Shown here in pieces: positions 44,216 through 55,319 of a stretch of 64,000 bases of DNA; positions within the stretch are counted from its first letter, which is position 1; the number at the start of each line of letters is the position of its first letter. A program made the translations under genes and the position numbers. The stretch is from positions 49,775,001-49,839,000 of the forward strand of contig JARKIP010000005.1 of assembly GCA_029990175.1 (NCBI GenBank), in the 5' to 3' direction. Under the pieces are notes generated by a model. It made no database searches. It saw nothing but the letters and a program-made list of their open reading frames with translations, and was not told the origin of the DNA. The stretch comes from Petunia secreta (Eukaryota; Streptophyta; Magnoliopsida; Solanales; Solanaceae).

Positions 44216-46806
44216 TCACCCACTAGCCTCACTACCCAAAGTTTCTCTTTCAGACGAGCTCTCACTACTCGAAGAAAGTTTATATAAAAACTTTTGAGCG
44301 GTATCGACATCTATCTTAGCCTTGGCAATCTCGCCATCCAAACTAATCCCCTCTTTACATTTTTTGAGGATCTTCCTCTTGATCTGAATGATTGCCCAAT
44401 TTATATTGACTTTAGCTCGGGTAGCTCTTGAGTTCAGATTGGCCTTGAACTTGGACTTCAGCTCAGAAGAGGAGGTTGGTTTTTTGCCCCGAAGGGTCTT
44501 TATTTCAAGAACCTCGTTCTTAGCTTCAACCTCTTTTATCTTTGAGGCAAGCAGCGAAGATCTCTTCTCGAATTGCTCAGTTAGCCCTTTGAGCACTGCA
44601 TCTGCTGCATCGGCCTGCTTCTGAAGCTCGGATCGATGGTTCTCTTCTTGAGACCTCTTCTCGGCCCTAAGATTAGCAATTTTCCCACGAGCCTGAGAGA
44701 GTTTAGCGCTCGAGTGCTCAACCTTTTTCGGAGCTCGGCCCAATTTGGCTTCTGAGTCAAGGAGTTGCATTTCGAGCTCAGAAACACGAGCTTCGAGCCC
44801 CTTCCTCCTTCGATCCCACTTCGATCCCATTCATCCCTGACCTGCTTAACGTACACTGCTCATTTGGCTTCAATCTCAACCGCTTTCATAGCGTATGCGT
44901 AGCCCTACAACAAGAAAAGAAGGAACCGGAAGTGGGAAAAAAGCAGCTAAATAAAAAAAAAAGTAAAGCAAATTAAAAACTTTACATGTATCGCATGTTG
45001 AGTCGAATAAGCTATCAAATCATCTGAGGGCACGTTCTTGAGCCGCTCATTTTCTAAAGGCCCAAGCAGCCCCTTGCAGCTAATGGCAACCCCCATGCTG
45101 TCGTCCAGTAGGCAAACATCGATCGGAACTGGGATTCTCCTAATTCCTTGAGGAAGGGCTGTCTCAGCTCGAGTTAAATCGACGCTCGCCCCCTTTACAG
45201 ATGGAACTCCACCGACAGGCTTGGCTCCGCTGGACTTGAGCTTCTCACGAACTTTATCAACAAATTGGCTCGGTTCTTTAATGCTCGCCGCCTCGACCTC
45301 GCCTCGAACACTGACATCATCTGGCTTATCAATTAGTCTTCGTCGAGGGACTTCAGGAAAATCAAACCCGAGGGATTTTAGCCTTGGTTGGCTTCTTCGA
45401 CATATCCCCTTTCCTTTTCGAACCTGAAGAAAGAAAATGTGTCATTCAAAGAGAAAGAAAAGCAAAAAGATATACGAAGGATAAACGAGGATACTTTTTG
45501 GGGCCTGAGTGAGAGTCTGAACAGACTCCTCCAAGGACTGCAAAGTAGCCTCGACATCAGGGGCCTCGACGACATCCTCTCGTTGTCCCTTCTTCTTCTT
45601 TTTCTTCTTTTTCTTCTTCTCTTTCTTGTCTTCCTCCCTCTCCGCCTCGGTAGGCAACTCGTTAAAAATCGGAAAAACAAGAGGAGTAAGACCAAGAGAG
45701 GATGCATTGAGAAAAGGAAATATCAAATTTGGAGGCATACTAACCAAGTCGTTTGCCTGGCCAGCTGTTCCCAGCACTAGCATCCAAGACCATCCAATCC
45801 CTCCCTGGCCATCCCTCAACATTATAATAGCTTACACTCAAGCCGTTAAGTCCTTGGGAGGATTGATTGGAAGCTTTCTAGCTAAAAGTACAATGAAAAA
45901 TTAGTTTTCTCGCACTTATAGAAGCCAAGTTGAAAACGAGACCAGAAGAAAACTTACGTGTTCTGTTCCACACCTCGGCGAATCAAGGCCTGGCAGAGAG
46001 AGAAGAAGTGGGAAGAAGAACAAACCATTCACACCAGCTATGATCCTTGGTATCGTCGCTCTCGGTAATGATGGAGAATTGGCGTCGTTTGTTTAACTGC
46101 ACAATGCCATCTTTGTGCAGAAAGGGAGAAAATAAAGAAATCAAGTAGTCATACTCAAATGTGATGCCGGCTTTACGACTAATATAGTCTAGGCACTGAA
46201 TGACCCTCCAGAAGCCGAGGCCTAGCTGAGCCAAGCAAACATTATGGGACCTACAAAAAGTGTTCACTACGTGATGAAGGGGAAGAGTAAAACCTATAAA
46301 AAATGGGTAAGTGTAAATAAAGGATTGCCCTGGAATACTGTCGCACATGCGGTGCCCGGGGGCAAGAATAGAAATTGGAACCTCAGAGCCCCAATTACAC
46401 CCTTTTCGAATCAAGGCTATATGTCCTTCTAAGGCAAGGCTAGGGGAAAGTTGAACGAGGAGATTCCTTTTCCTCCTAATATCCGAGGCTGTTTGCCCCC
46501 TCATCCTAAAATCTTCGGTGGAATCAAACTTCTTTCAGATAACCCAGTGAAGTTTGAGTTCCCTAAGATAAACTTTCTTCTTTTTCTTCTTTGGAGGTGA
46601 GGTCTCGTCTACCTCGTTGCCATCAGCATCATCGACAACCTCTTCAGTCGCCGCCTCATCATCACTAATGGAAGGTTCTTGACTGGCGGCACTATGACTA
46701 TCATCCGAACGCGAAGTAGTAGCCGGTGGAAGAGAATTTATCAAATCATTTGTTGATGCAAAATACTAGCATCAATAATGTTTTCACGATGAGAAAAAGA
46801 AGACAT
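44216..46806 (-). pseudogene. Antisense additional gene (aORF) of Tat-A
   Basis: Read on the minus strand, the ATG at 46806 opens MSSFSHRENIIDASILHQQM. A shift near 46744 leads into an acidic segment (EATEEVVDDADGNEVDE-like) and a Lys tract. Then comes a globular domain at 46504-45983 (YTYPFFIGFTLPLHHVVNTF; CLAQLGLGFWRVIQCLDYIS; SLFSPFLHKDGIVQL). It resembles the domain annotated in plants as putative gypsy-type transposon protein (Transposase_28-like), by recall. Likely introns separate a segment at 45822-45442 (GLTPLVFPIFNELP plus a Lys tract) and a coiled coil at 44830-44216 (LEARVSELEMQLLDSEAKL). Antisense extra genes between pol and the 3' LTR are known in Tat elements such as Grande. 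A TATA box lies 95-104 bp upstream. Frameshifts suggest it is no longer functional. Confidence 0.65.
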
Positions 46807-46900
46807 GGTAAAATCTTTTAGAAGAAAAAGGGAGGCTGGAAAAAAACAAGAATAATTCAAGGGTAATAATAAAAGGATGAGGATGATGACAAAAAGTGGC

Positions 46901-46910
46901 CAATTTATAG
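46901..46910 (-). promoter_or_regulatory. TATA box for the Tat-A antisense gene
   Basis: The minus strand reads CTATAAATTG, about 95-104 bp upstream of the antisense ATG at 46806. The spacing matches that seen in Tat-B and Tat-C. Confidence 0.6.
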
Positions 46911-47113
46911 CAAGATGCAAGAGTATTGAAACGCCATCATGACATTTACATGGGGAAGGCAAAACGGAAAGTTGCAGCGGTTCAAAATAAGGCCATGTGC
47001 GGAGGATGCAACATTGAAGCGATGCTCGCCTTTTCAAATCTTCTGGTCGATAACGTGCCACATCACTCTCCCCTAATTCAATTCCACCCCTTGGGAAATT
47101 CTGACAGTTGTCC

Positions 47114-47132
47114 AAGGGGTGGGGGGACTATC
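47114..47132 (+). other. Polypurine tract of Tat-A
   Basis: AAGGGGTGGGGGGACTATC directly precedes the 3' LTR start TGTATTCGG. Confidence 0.75.
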
Positions 47133-47713
47133 TGTATTCGGTAAAAACCCCCTTTGCCTTGGTGCAAAGGCTCTAACCACGAGACAGTCGAGTTTCACCG
47201 AGGATAGCTTCCCGAGGGAATGGTTTCCACCTCCATCTCGGGTAAGATCGAGCCAAGTATAAGGACAAAACTCGAAAAGAATGAAGAATGATCAATACGG
47301 AGATCCCTCGAAAGATCATATTACCTCGACAAACAACCACGTCTAATTATAACCGTCGACCGTTGTATGATCATTACTCGAGCATTAAAAGGAGAGATCG
47401 TTAGCATGCAATGTGAATATAGAATAATTACCATTGAATGCGATTGTAATTTTCTTGTTCCTATAAACTATAAATAGAACCTCTTTGTAACAAAGGAGAT
47501 CATCCAGAAATACAACACTTGACCTATATTCTTAAGTTTTGTCTCGTTTATATACATATCGGCTCATTTATTTCTTGCCTCATTTATTTCATCATTAAGC
47601 ATTTAGCCCTTTTAAATTCAATCTTAGTTCGATCATAATTTTGATACAAGAAAATTATCAATCAACCCTAACAAAATTCGATTTGTTGTCCTGTCTCGAT
47701 TTAGGCCAACACA
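47133..47713 (+). repeat. 3' LTR of Tat-A (581 bp)
   Basis: TGTATTCGG...GGCCAACACA, with a TATA box ACTATAAATAGAAC at about 47467-47480. It matches the truncated 5' LTR from position 47235 on. Confidence 0.85.
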
Positions 47714-47949
47714 ATTTTATAATATGTTGTATAACTTAATCCACTCTACACACAGTTTATATCCTAAATTATGCAAATAATGTTGGAGATTATTTCTTGC
47801 TCCTAGATGTCGTCGAAAAAAGAAATCAGTGCTTGACCTGTGATTTCAATTCATGTATCACATAAACCTTAAGAAAATACAAAATTCACAAAATAAATTT
47901 CATAAAAATTTGAATAAATACTAACTTACTAGTTAAGTCCGCATGCACT

Positions 47950-48725
47950 TGGTGTTTGTTTACCACAAGACCTGCTATTATGCCCGATTTGATGTCATAT
48001 CTTGCAAGTACAATGAACTGATCTCTTCTTTGCTCGTTTTTTATCTACTTCTCTCCTCTTTTTCTTTGATTTTCTATCGCTTTTCTTCTCTGACTTCATT
48101 AGGATGCACGATAGGGTGATCTATAACTGGCCATTTTCTCTCATCTGAGACTGGATTGATCCTTTCATAATAAGTCTTCACATAAAAATATCTAGTGAGT
48201 AGAGGATCAACAAACCTTTTAGGATCATTTCTAATGTGAGTTATGCATCATAATGCATGTTTGCACGGCACTCTACTGATTTGCCACCCTCTACACTAAC
48301 AAGACATTTTCTTTAAATCCGCGATATAAATTTTTGAGTCATGTACTTCAAACGAGTCTTTATTACCCAGAAACAACCCAACTTTCTCCCCTCCTTCTGC
48401 TTTTTATTAATTTTTTTCTTACTTTTGGTAGAATTGGAGTTTCTAGAGCAATGGCCTTTTGATACCTTTGCTGAAATCTAGTAATATTTTTTCTTCTCAT
48501 CCACTCCAACAATGTAAGAACCGGTTTTGCTCTAACTTTTACCACAAAAACATTGAAAGACTCGGTCATATTATTCGTAACATGATCATTTTTCACATGC
48601 TCATCAAACTTATGTCTTGCCCAACTTCCTACAAATTCTTTACAATAATACATCAACCAATTATAATCAGGTTTGCTTACCTCTTTCATTTCATTCATAA
48701 CTTTCCAAAAGTCTTGCTCATTATA
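47950..48725 (-). pseudogene. MULE-2 transposase C-terminal part
   Basis: The minus frame contains NDHVTNNMTESFNVFVVKVR and VLTLLEWMRRKNITRFQQRY (48698-48363), typical of the region before the SWIM finger in Mutator transposases. The SWIM finger follows at 48307-48255 but has an in-frame TAG (plus-strand 48296-48298) between its first two Cys (MSC-stop-CRGWQISRVPCKHA). Downstream lies DPLLTRYFYVKTYYERINPV. Near 47990-47955 a degraded CCHC knuckle ends in HQIGHNSRSC. The gene's N-terminal part is at 55315-56790, split off by Tat-B. This protein differs clearly from the MULE-1 transposase. Confidence 0.75.
48721..48725 (+). repeat. Left target site duplication (TTATA) of Tat-B
   Basis: TTATA precedes TGTGTGGGC and is repeated at 55315-55319 after the 3' LTR. 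Confidence 0.9.
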
Positions 48726-49230
48726 TGTGTGGGCAGAAGTATGCCACCTATTATTATGGGGACACGAGTCCAGCTGGCAAGGCTAGACTTATCCTGCAAG
48801 TCACTGGGCATTGAGGATAGACGTCCACTCTTAGAGCCAGCGACCGTTTAGGCGGTTTGGCTACAGGGCGCAGGACATACATCCCATCGCCTAAGGTTTA
48901 CAGTCTCCTAGTTAGGGTTCAGTATACCATTGCCTTGAGTGTTAGGCCTATGCCCTATTAGTACTTCTATTTTATGTTATTTAGGACTGGGTATCACTAC
49001 TATAAATACCCCTCTTTACGTTGTATTGTACATATCGCTGGATACGCCAACAACTTCGGCTACTCTCAACGAATAAGTTTTACATTGTTGTTCTCTATTA
49101 TTTCTTATCTATTTACTTGTCTTTATTTTCATCGTATTTACATACTTTTTCCATCGTAATTTACTGTATTGATTGTGATCTCATTCATAATTAGTTGTTT
49201 AACTTAGACGTACAAATTTAAGCATAAACA
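48726..49230 (+). repeat. 5' LTR of Tat-B (505 bp)
   Basis: TGTGTGGGC...GCATAAACA, with a TATA box TATAAATACC at 49001-49010. Confidence 0.9.
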
Positions 49231-49232
49231 AT

Positions 49233-49252
49233 ATGGCACCCATCGTGGAGCC
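49233..49252 (+). other. Primer binding site of Tat-B
   Basis: ATGGCACCCATCGTGGAGCC follows the LTR by two bases. It resembles TGGCACCCACCGTGGGGCC-type sites. I do not assign the tRNA firmly. Confidence 0.6.
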
Positions 49253-49559
49253 CAGTTAATTGTAGGTACCCTACGAAGGAAAAGGCACAATCTTACCAGA
49301 CGATGCTAGTAGCATTTGGAAGAACACCACAGACACAACAGATGAGTATGTAAAAGATCTCGGTGATCTCAGCATATAAGAAAAGGATCCCATCGAGTAG
49401 CCAAAGGATTCTTCTCATGAGCCTATCCCTATTGCTAGCGACGGTTAAGGCGATCAACCGCCAGGAGGTAATTCTGAGTTCAGAGACTACTTTTTGGACA
49501 TCCTCAAAACCGCGTCCAAGTAGAACTCAAACAACATAGCTGAAAGGATATCCCAGAGA

Positions 49560-50690
49560 TTGGGAGCAATGTTTGTTTGCTCATCTCAGAGGCCGTTATC
49601 CCTGCGAAGACTGCCGCCCACGGACAACTCGCCAGCATCAGTTTCCAATCGTAGGCTCAACATGGATGCTGTCCCTGGAGGGTCAATGGCAATCAACAAT
49701 CAAGACCTTAAGGGAACCCTGTCATTCAGGACCTCATAAAGAAGATGAAGGCCATCCATGACCGAATCGGTAATGTGCCAGGTGCTCCACCCCTAGTTAC
49801 CACGGTAGATGAGCAGAAGTTCTACAGACATGCCTACAAAGTACGCGTAGCATTGCTCTGCATACCAAGGCACTTCAGCTTGCCAGATAAGTTAAAGTAT
49901 GATGGAGCGACCGATCCGGACGAGCACATTGCTGCTTACTATATAGTTGTGAAGAGTGACGAGATTACGGAAGAAGAAATCCAGTCTGCTCTAGTGAAGA
50001 GATTTGGCACAACATTGACCAAAGGAGCCCTTGCTTGGTACACTCAGCTACCAATGGGATCCATTGAATCATTCACTCAGATGCAAGACCTATTCAAGAA
50101 AGTGCTGGTTCTCGCAAATGGGAGAAGCGCATGGAAGACATATTCGAGATACGACAACGCGACAACGAATTGTTGAAGGATTATCTCGATAGATTTTAGA
50201 AGGAACACATAGAGCTCCCTCCAGTCCCTGATCATATCGTTGTGGTAGCCTTCGGAAAAAGCTTGAATCCAAAGGGATCTTTAGCTACTCGAGAATTGCA
50301 GTAAAGTTTAACTCAACACCCAGAATCCACATGGAGTGCGCTACATCAGAGGTATACTGACAAACTTCATTTTTAACCAGATCACTCTCATAACCCCGAG
50401 GATGAGCAAAGGAATATGAACCAAATCACTCTCATAACCCCGAGGACGAGCAAAGGAAGATGAAGCCCATCCCTAGAAGGTGAGGGAGATGGTAGAAAGA
50501 TGAAGCCAAAGGTTCTGAATCATGCGGGCATCGAGCGATAGAATTCTCGAGCTCCCAGGTCCCAGGAGAAGCAAATTGAGCCCCGGAGTTTTAGGGACTT
50601 TGGTCTTCACGTCAATCCCGTGGACCTAATCATCACCCACCTCGGTAAACTGGGCCACAGGGTCTGATGGACACCTAACACGAAGGGATC
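49560..50690 (+). pseudogene. Gag of Tat-B, decayed
   Basis: The clearest frame, 49745-50176, reads HFSLPDKLKYDGATDPDEHI and KRFGTTLTKGALAWYTQLPM, then SIESFTQMQDLFKKV. This is the Retrotrans_gag signature of Tat-type elements (KFGETLTKGAL.WY..LP in relatives). Frames shift before and after it and stops are common, so no capsid protein can be made. A 44-bp tandem duplication lies in the downstream part (50379-50465). Confidence 0.7.
50379..50465. repeat. 44-bp tandem duplication in Tat-B gag
   Basis: Two copies of a unit containing ATCACTCTCATAACCCCGAG and GAGCAAAGGAAKATGAA, head to tail. Confidence 0.8.
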
Positions 50691-50706
50691 TATAGGGAGA
50701 AATACA

Positions 50707-51340
50707 ATGCCATATTGTGACTTCCACTGCAGCAGAGGCCATGCAACGGTCAATTGTCACGCCTTGATGACAGAGATTGAAAACTTGCTAAAGGAAGGCA
50801 ATCTTAAGGAGCTTCTGGAAGCAGGGCCCCGCCAATTTAAAGGCCCGGAGTCTGACAACCTGAAGACCATCAACACAATCTTTGTGGACGAACGACCGGA
50901 CACGGCCCGGGGGACTACAATAACCGGGATGACATTTGAATCCATCACGTTTGACCTAGAGGAGAAAGCTGACCACCAAGGAGACCTCGTTGTACCTGTG
51001 GAAGTATCTGGGGTAGATGTCCAGCGGGCCCTTATAGAGCTTGGAAGCAGCACTAATATTATATGGAGGGAGATGTTATACCAATTCAGCCATTGTCCTC
51101 AAATATCCTCGAGTACTCGAAGCATAATGGGTTTCAACGGAATCCGGGAAGAATCAGCTGGGGAACTAGCTCTACTGATCCATATAACGGGCATGACGAG
51201 CACAACTACTTTCCAAGTGATGAATTAAAATCTCCCATACGACATAGTCCTGGGACGGCCATGGATACACATTGTCAGGGGAGTGCCCTCAACATTTTAT
51301 CAGGTCTTCAAATACCCGACCCTGCATGGGGTCGATGACC
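50707..51340 (+). pseudogene. Gag tail and aspartic protease of Tat-B
   Basis: The frame starts MPYCDFHCSRGHATVNCHAL, the degraded knuckle-like gag tail (CDFH...GH...C). A retropepsin-like domain follows: VQRALIELGSSTNIIW (about 51020-51066). The catalytic Asp of the usual LIDxGSS is Glu here; Tat-C keeps Asp (ALIDPGSSVNII). The frame stops at 51228, and the next residues (LPYDIVLGRPWIH) continue in the same frame after a TAA. It directly precedes the RNase H region without reverse transcriptase. Confidence 0.75.
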
Positions 51341-51419
51341 TATGAGGCGAGCGGCCTCTCCCCGAGGAATGTTGCCTTATTCCAAACGGGATTACATTTT
51401 CTGAGTCAAAGATCATTGA

Positions 51420-52719
51420 AGCATTAGTATGAGAGGTTAGGGAGGAACTCAACGAGTTGCAGAATCGATTGGCGTTAATGGATCAACTAGCCTCGAGAGC
51501 GACTGAATTGGTGTATCGTCTCTCCGAGGTACTATAGAAGCAAGGAGGACCTCTTTGGCTGATACAATGTTATTTGGCGAATACCTCAGACGAACATCCA
51601 ACTCATGCAGATTTCAGTCATAACCGAGCCAGAGACAGTGAGCCCCTATTGTTATACGTTTCAATATCTAAGATAGCTTAGAATACAGTCCTTGTACGAG
51701 AAAAGAACGGGCAGCAGTTTCCCGTGAAGTATGCAAGAAAGATTCCGCAACGCATAGACAAATTCTTGCCCTTACAGCTCTATTTCATAGCAATCGTGGT
51801 AATGGCAACACAAGTGTTGCGTTCGTACTTTTAGGAATGCTCTGTCTGGTTAGTCTCTTCGACACCGGTACGAGCCGCTCTGTCTAAGCCCAGTCTATCG
51901 AAATTTATGGCAAAGTGGGCTGAAGATTTGGGGGAGTACGACATCATCTATCAATCCCGTACGGACATCAAGACACAGGCATTGGAAGGTTTTACCTCAA
52001 ATTTTGTAGAAGAATTGAAATAGAAGGCTGAAGAATCACTCAGGAATGAAGCAGCAACTGAGTACGGCCATTAGGAAATTTTCAGGGGAACAAATCCCAA
52101 CTGGGAGAAGATAGATCTTTTGATCAGAATGCCATCTGGGATGGTCTATCACCAGGCCATAAAGGCTGGTAACCACGAAGTAGAGTCTGAAGCGATAATT
52201 CAAGCTCTTGATTTAGCCTACACACTAGGGGCCAGGGAGATCAGCCCTTACAATAAATCTCAGCTGATGGTCAATAAACTAAGGAAAATCTTCATAGCTG
52301 AGGACAACTATAAGATGGATCAAAGGAGGAAACTTAGGACAATCTTGAAAAAATTTCTTACGTGGGAATTCATCCACCAAGAAGAACTCTCAGGAGATGC
52401 CAAAGCATCCGAAGACCTAGACGATTGGCAGTCGATAGTTGAGCTGACCTCTGCAGGCTTGATGAACCTTGAAGTTCCAGATACAGGATCCTTCGTAGAG
52501 CAGCGTGATGCGCTGGTCAACTATCTGAGCAAAGGAGACCTTCCCGAAGACAAGGAAGAAAACATTTACTTGCGAAAACATGCGATTCACTATTGCTTGA
52601 TCGGTGAGCAGCTCTACTATAGGGTCGTCAATGACCTCGGGGATGACTTTCAAGGCTCAGCGCCCTTAAACAGGGAAGCCCAACTGAATGACCCCGAATC
52701 TTTTGAGGAACAAACATGA
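51420..52719 (+). pseudogene. RNase H and archaeal-type RNase H remnant of Tat-B
   Basis: After protease, a linker (EVREELNELQNRLALMDQLA) leads into a classical RNase H tail around 51840-52020 (MAKWAEDLGEYDIIYQSRTD). The open frame 52120-52719 then holds archaeal-type RNase H: ESEAIIQALDLAYTLGAREI keeps the Glu, but the usual DSQL reads NKSQL. The end (YCLIGEQLYYRVVNDLGDD) resembles the segment just before integrase. Several stops lie upstream. With catalytic residues gone it cannot work as a nuclease. Confidence 0.65.
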
Positions 52720-53926
52720 AGTACCTTTTCTTGAGAAAACATTTACTTTGTTTTTACTTTCTTTTAGTTATGATATTTATCAGACATGTTACGGATTTTC
52801 ACCCACAGCATCACATTCCCTGCGCCTCTTCTATCAATAAAACTACTATTTTACTTAGTCAGTTTTATTCATTTCATTAGATCCATCTACGATCCAACTA
52901 TTCATAGCCCTGGCCAGACCTAAGTTGAAGTAATAGACTCACTTTTCACTACAAAAAATAGATTACACTACTCGCTTAGATTTAGACCACATCTAACTCA
53001 GCCACCAGGCATTAATCGAGCGTTGATCTCATTAAATCAATATGCCGACAGGGACGCCTGTCCGCATAGTGCCAGAAAGTCTTAAATACTCGAGTACTAA
53101 GCGAAGATGTTTTGTCTGAAAACGCAAAATGGCCGTTTCTTCATGGGCTAAAGTCGTCCCATTGTGGGTGCAAACAACCATCTACTATGGATGCAACCTA
53201 GTCGCTGTCTACCAGTGCACAACGGATGTAATTGCTCTAGGCAGACATACTGACACATGTTCTTAAACTAGAACAGTCAGGATGACTGGAAGTCATTTAA
53301 TATCTAGGTGCACGAACATATTGCTTGGTTAAACATTACAAAATGCATAATAACACCAGCACGTGTGAGATATTGATGAACATTCATTTCATTAATAACA
53401 AACAACCTGTAGGTTCATAATATACATTTAGTTCTTCCTGATTACAATATTTGTTTATAATAATTGTAGGAAAAAAAAAAAGGAAAGGGAAGACTAAAAA
53501 AAAAAGAGCTCCTCGAGATTAACATGGCTGAAAAATCCTTCATCTGGATTGTAGCTATACACCGTATGTAGTCCGGAGTTCTTCTTTTCTTTTGACAGCC
53601 TGAGATATGTCGGCCTGAGCATTCTTTCAAAGTATACGGTCGCTAGTGCTACCAAAGACTATCTTCTTGATCAAACCAAAGGATCCCAAAAGCACCTGAG
53701 TATAGGCCTAACCTCCCCCATCTCGTCCGTTGAACTTGAAGAGAAACTAGAAGACTAGTAGTGAAGCTTGTCCGCTTAAACCTTAACTGGCAAAACCGGA
53801 GTGCACAGCCCCACAAATCTTCAAGCGCAAACAGGAGTTCGTCGAAAGCAGTAAGGCTTGAGCTGGGAACCTACCAAAAAGGAGCCTCTTCCCTCGAGTA
53901 TCATACAGTCAATGGCTGACGAGGCG
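52720..53926 (+). other. Tat-B 3' region between pol remnant and antisense frame
   Basis: No protein domain. Tat-C has homologous DNA in reverse orientation at about 60650-61680 (for example the phrase around CATTTCATTAATAACAAAC, mirrored near 61018), so it is an authentic part of the family. Confidence 0.5.
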
Positions 53927-54432
53927 TTACAATAGCGGTACAGATGAAGCAGATAACCAAGGTGAAAACCACAAACTACGAAAGACTCTGAAGTTCAATA
54001 ATACATAAATCACCCATTGTTGTGAAGCTATATCTTCTTGCACGCCATGAGACGAAGCTAAGGGATAGATACTTAGCCCAGTAACATTGAAGGAACGACC
54101 TGGACACATGAAGCGTCCTGGCGGAGAATCCGCACGGAAGGTGAAAGAGCTAAGCATCCTGACCCCATATGACAAGAGGAATTTTACAACAACCGATGTG
54201 CTAGAAGATGAGTACGCCGTAATCAATGCACGTGTAATGATGAAGACATCTTAAACCGAAGGACATCATTAGAATCCTGATCAAACTTCATGACTTGGGG
54301 GACTTTATTCATTCCTTCATGGATGGAGAGAAACGAGAAGATACCTCCAGATGAGTCTCCTCTCTCATGCAACATCCATTCGGAACAGAAAAGGTTTTCT
54401 GGGAATATCAAACTAGGATCAAAGGCAAACAT
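53927..54432 (-). CDS. Antisense open frame of Tat-B (aORF)
   Basis: The minus frame starts MFAFDPSLIFPENLF at 54432 and continues ... GMNKVPQVMKFDQDSNDVL. It stops near 54223 and is followed at once by a second frame (MITAYSSSSTSVVVKFLLSY, 54226-53927). Tat-C has the same sequence in the same relative place (MFAFDPGFIFQET; VLRVMKFDQDFNEV; MIFFMSYGVRPL). A CTATAAATAG box lies about 100 bp upstream. I do not recognise a protein family. The fused product would be about 160-170 residues if the overlap were bridged. It may be a short form of the antisense gene known in Tat elements. Confidence 0.45.
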
Positions 54433-54530
54433 TTTTAAGGACGAAAAAGTTTCTTTCTATCATAAGAAATTGATGAAGAAGCAGATTGATTTCTGAAGTA
54501 GAGTTATGAGTTTCCGTACTCATGAAGTCA

Positions 54531-54540
54531 CTATTTATAG
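54531..54540 (-). promoter_or_regulatory. TATA box for the Tat-B antisense frame
   Basis: The minus strand reads CTATAAATAG, about 100 bp before the antisense ATG at 54432. Confidence 0.65.
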
Positions 54541-54798
54541 GAAGAAAGGGATAAGGATGGGGCACAAAAACGGTCGCGCGTCATTATGGCTAGAGATATG
54601 AAACAATTGGGAGCAGTTAATGGCAGTTCTAGAAAAGGTGCAAAGAACCAGTGTCAGCCAATCAGAAGGAAGCACGCAAAATTCCCGAAGAGTTTAGTGT
54701 CATTCCTGGTCAAAAAGACTGCGAGTTTCAAGGAGTAAAAGAAATATCTTTTCACATCACGCCGCTTTCACTTCCTGACTGTTTATGTCAGCACTTAG

Positions 54799-54810
54799 CA
54801 AGCGGGGGAC
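54799..54810 (+). other. Polypurine tract of Tat-B
   Basis: CAAGCGGGGGAC immediately precedes the 3' LTR TGTGTGAGC. Confidence 0.75.
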
Positions 54811-55314
54811 TGTGTGAGCAACAATAAGCCAACTATTACTATGGGAATATGAGTCCCGCTGGCGAGACTAGACTTATCCTACAAGTCACCGGGCACTGAG
54901 GATATACCCCTGCTCCTAGAGCCAGCGACCGTTTAGGCGGTTTGGCCATAGGGTGCAGGTGCACATCCCATCGCTTAGGGTTTACAGTCTCCTAATCAGG
55001 GTTCGATATACTACCGCCTTGAGTTGTAGGCCCATGACCCTATTAGTACTTGTATTTTACCTTATTTAGGACTGCGTATCACTACTATAAATACACCTCC
55101 TTATGTTGTATTATACATATCGCTGGATATGCCAACAACTTCGGCTACTCTCTAGGAATAAGATTTGCATTGCTTTTTCTATTATTTCTTGTCTATTTAC
55201 TACTCTTTATTTTCACCGTATTTACATACTTTTTCCATCGTAATTTACCATATTACTTGTGATCTCATTCATAACTAATTGTTTAATCTAGACGTACAAA
55301 TTTAGGCATAAACA
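54811..55314 (+). repeat. 3' LTR of Tat-B (504 bp)
   Basis: TGTGTGAGC...GCATAAACA, clearly diverged from the 5' LTR but colinear. Confidence 0.9.
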
Positions 55315-55319
55315 TTATA
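55315..55319 (+). repeat. Right target site duplication (TTATA) of Tat-B
   Basis: Identical to 48721-48725. Confidence 0.9.

Larger units (their letters stand above)
33195..47713 (+). mobile_element. Tat-A, Ty3/gypsy Tat-lineage element, deleted and split by a CRM-like insertion
   Basis: The LTR pair is 33195-33670 (first ~102 bp missing) and 47133-47713. The primer site reads TTGGCGCGGTATGTGGGGA. Pol remnants include a classical RNase H tail, a second (archaeal-type) RNase H and integrase. An antisense gene follows before the 3' LTR. A dual RNase H and an antisense extra gene are established traits of the Tat/Ogre clade. Gag, protease and most of reverse transcriptase are deleted. Confidence 0.8.
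48726..55314 (+). mobile_element. Tat-B, non-autonomous Tat-like LTR retrotransposon (6589 bp)
   Basis: The LTRs are 48726-49230 and 54811-55314 (about 10 percent diverged by eye) with a TTATA target duplication. Gag and protease remnants are followed directly by RNase H and archaeal-type RNase H, with no reverse transcriptase and only a vestige of integrase. An antisense frame with its own TATA box lies before the 3' LTR. Tat-C shares this layout, so the deletion predates their separation. Confidence 0.85.
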
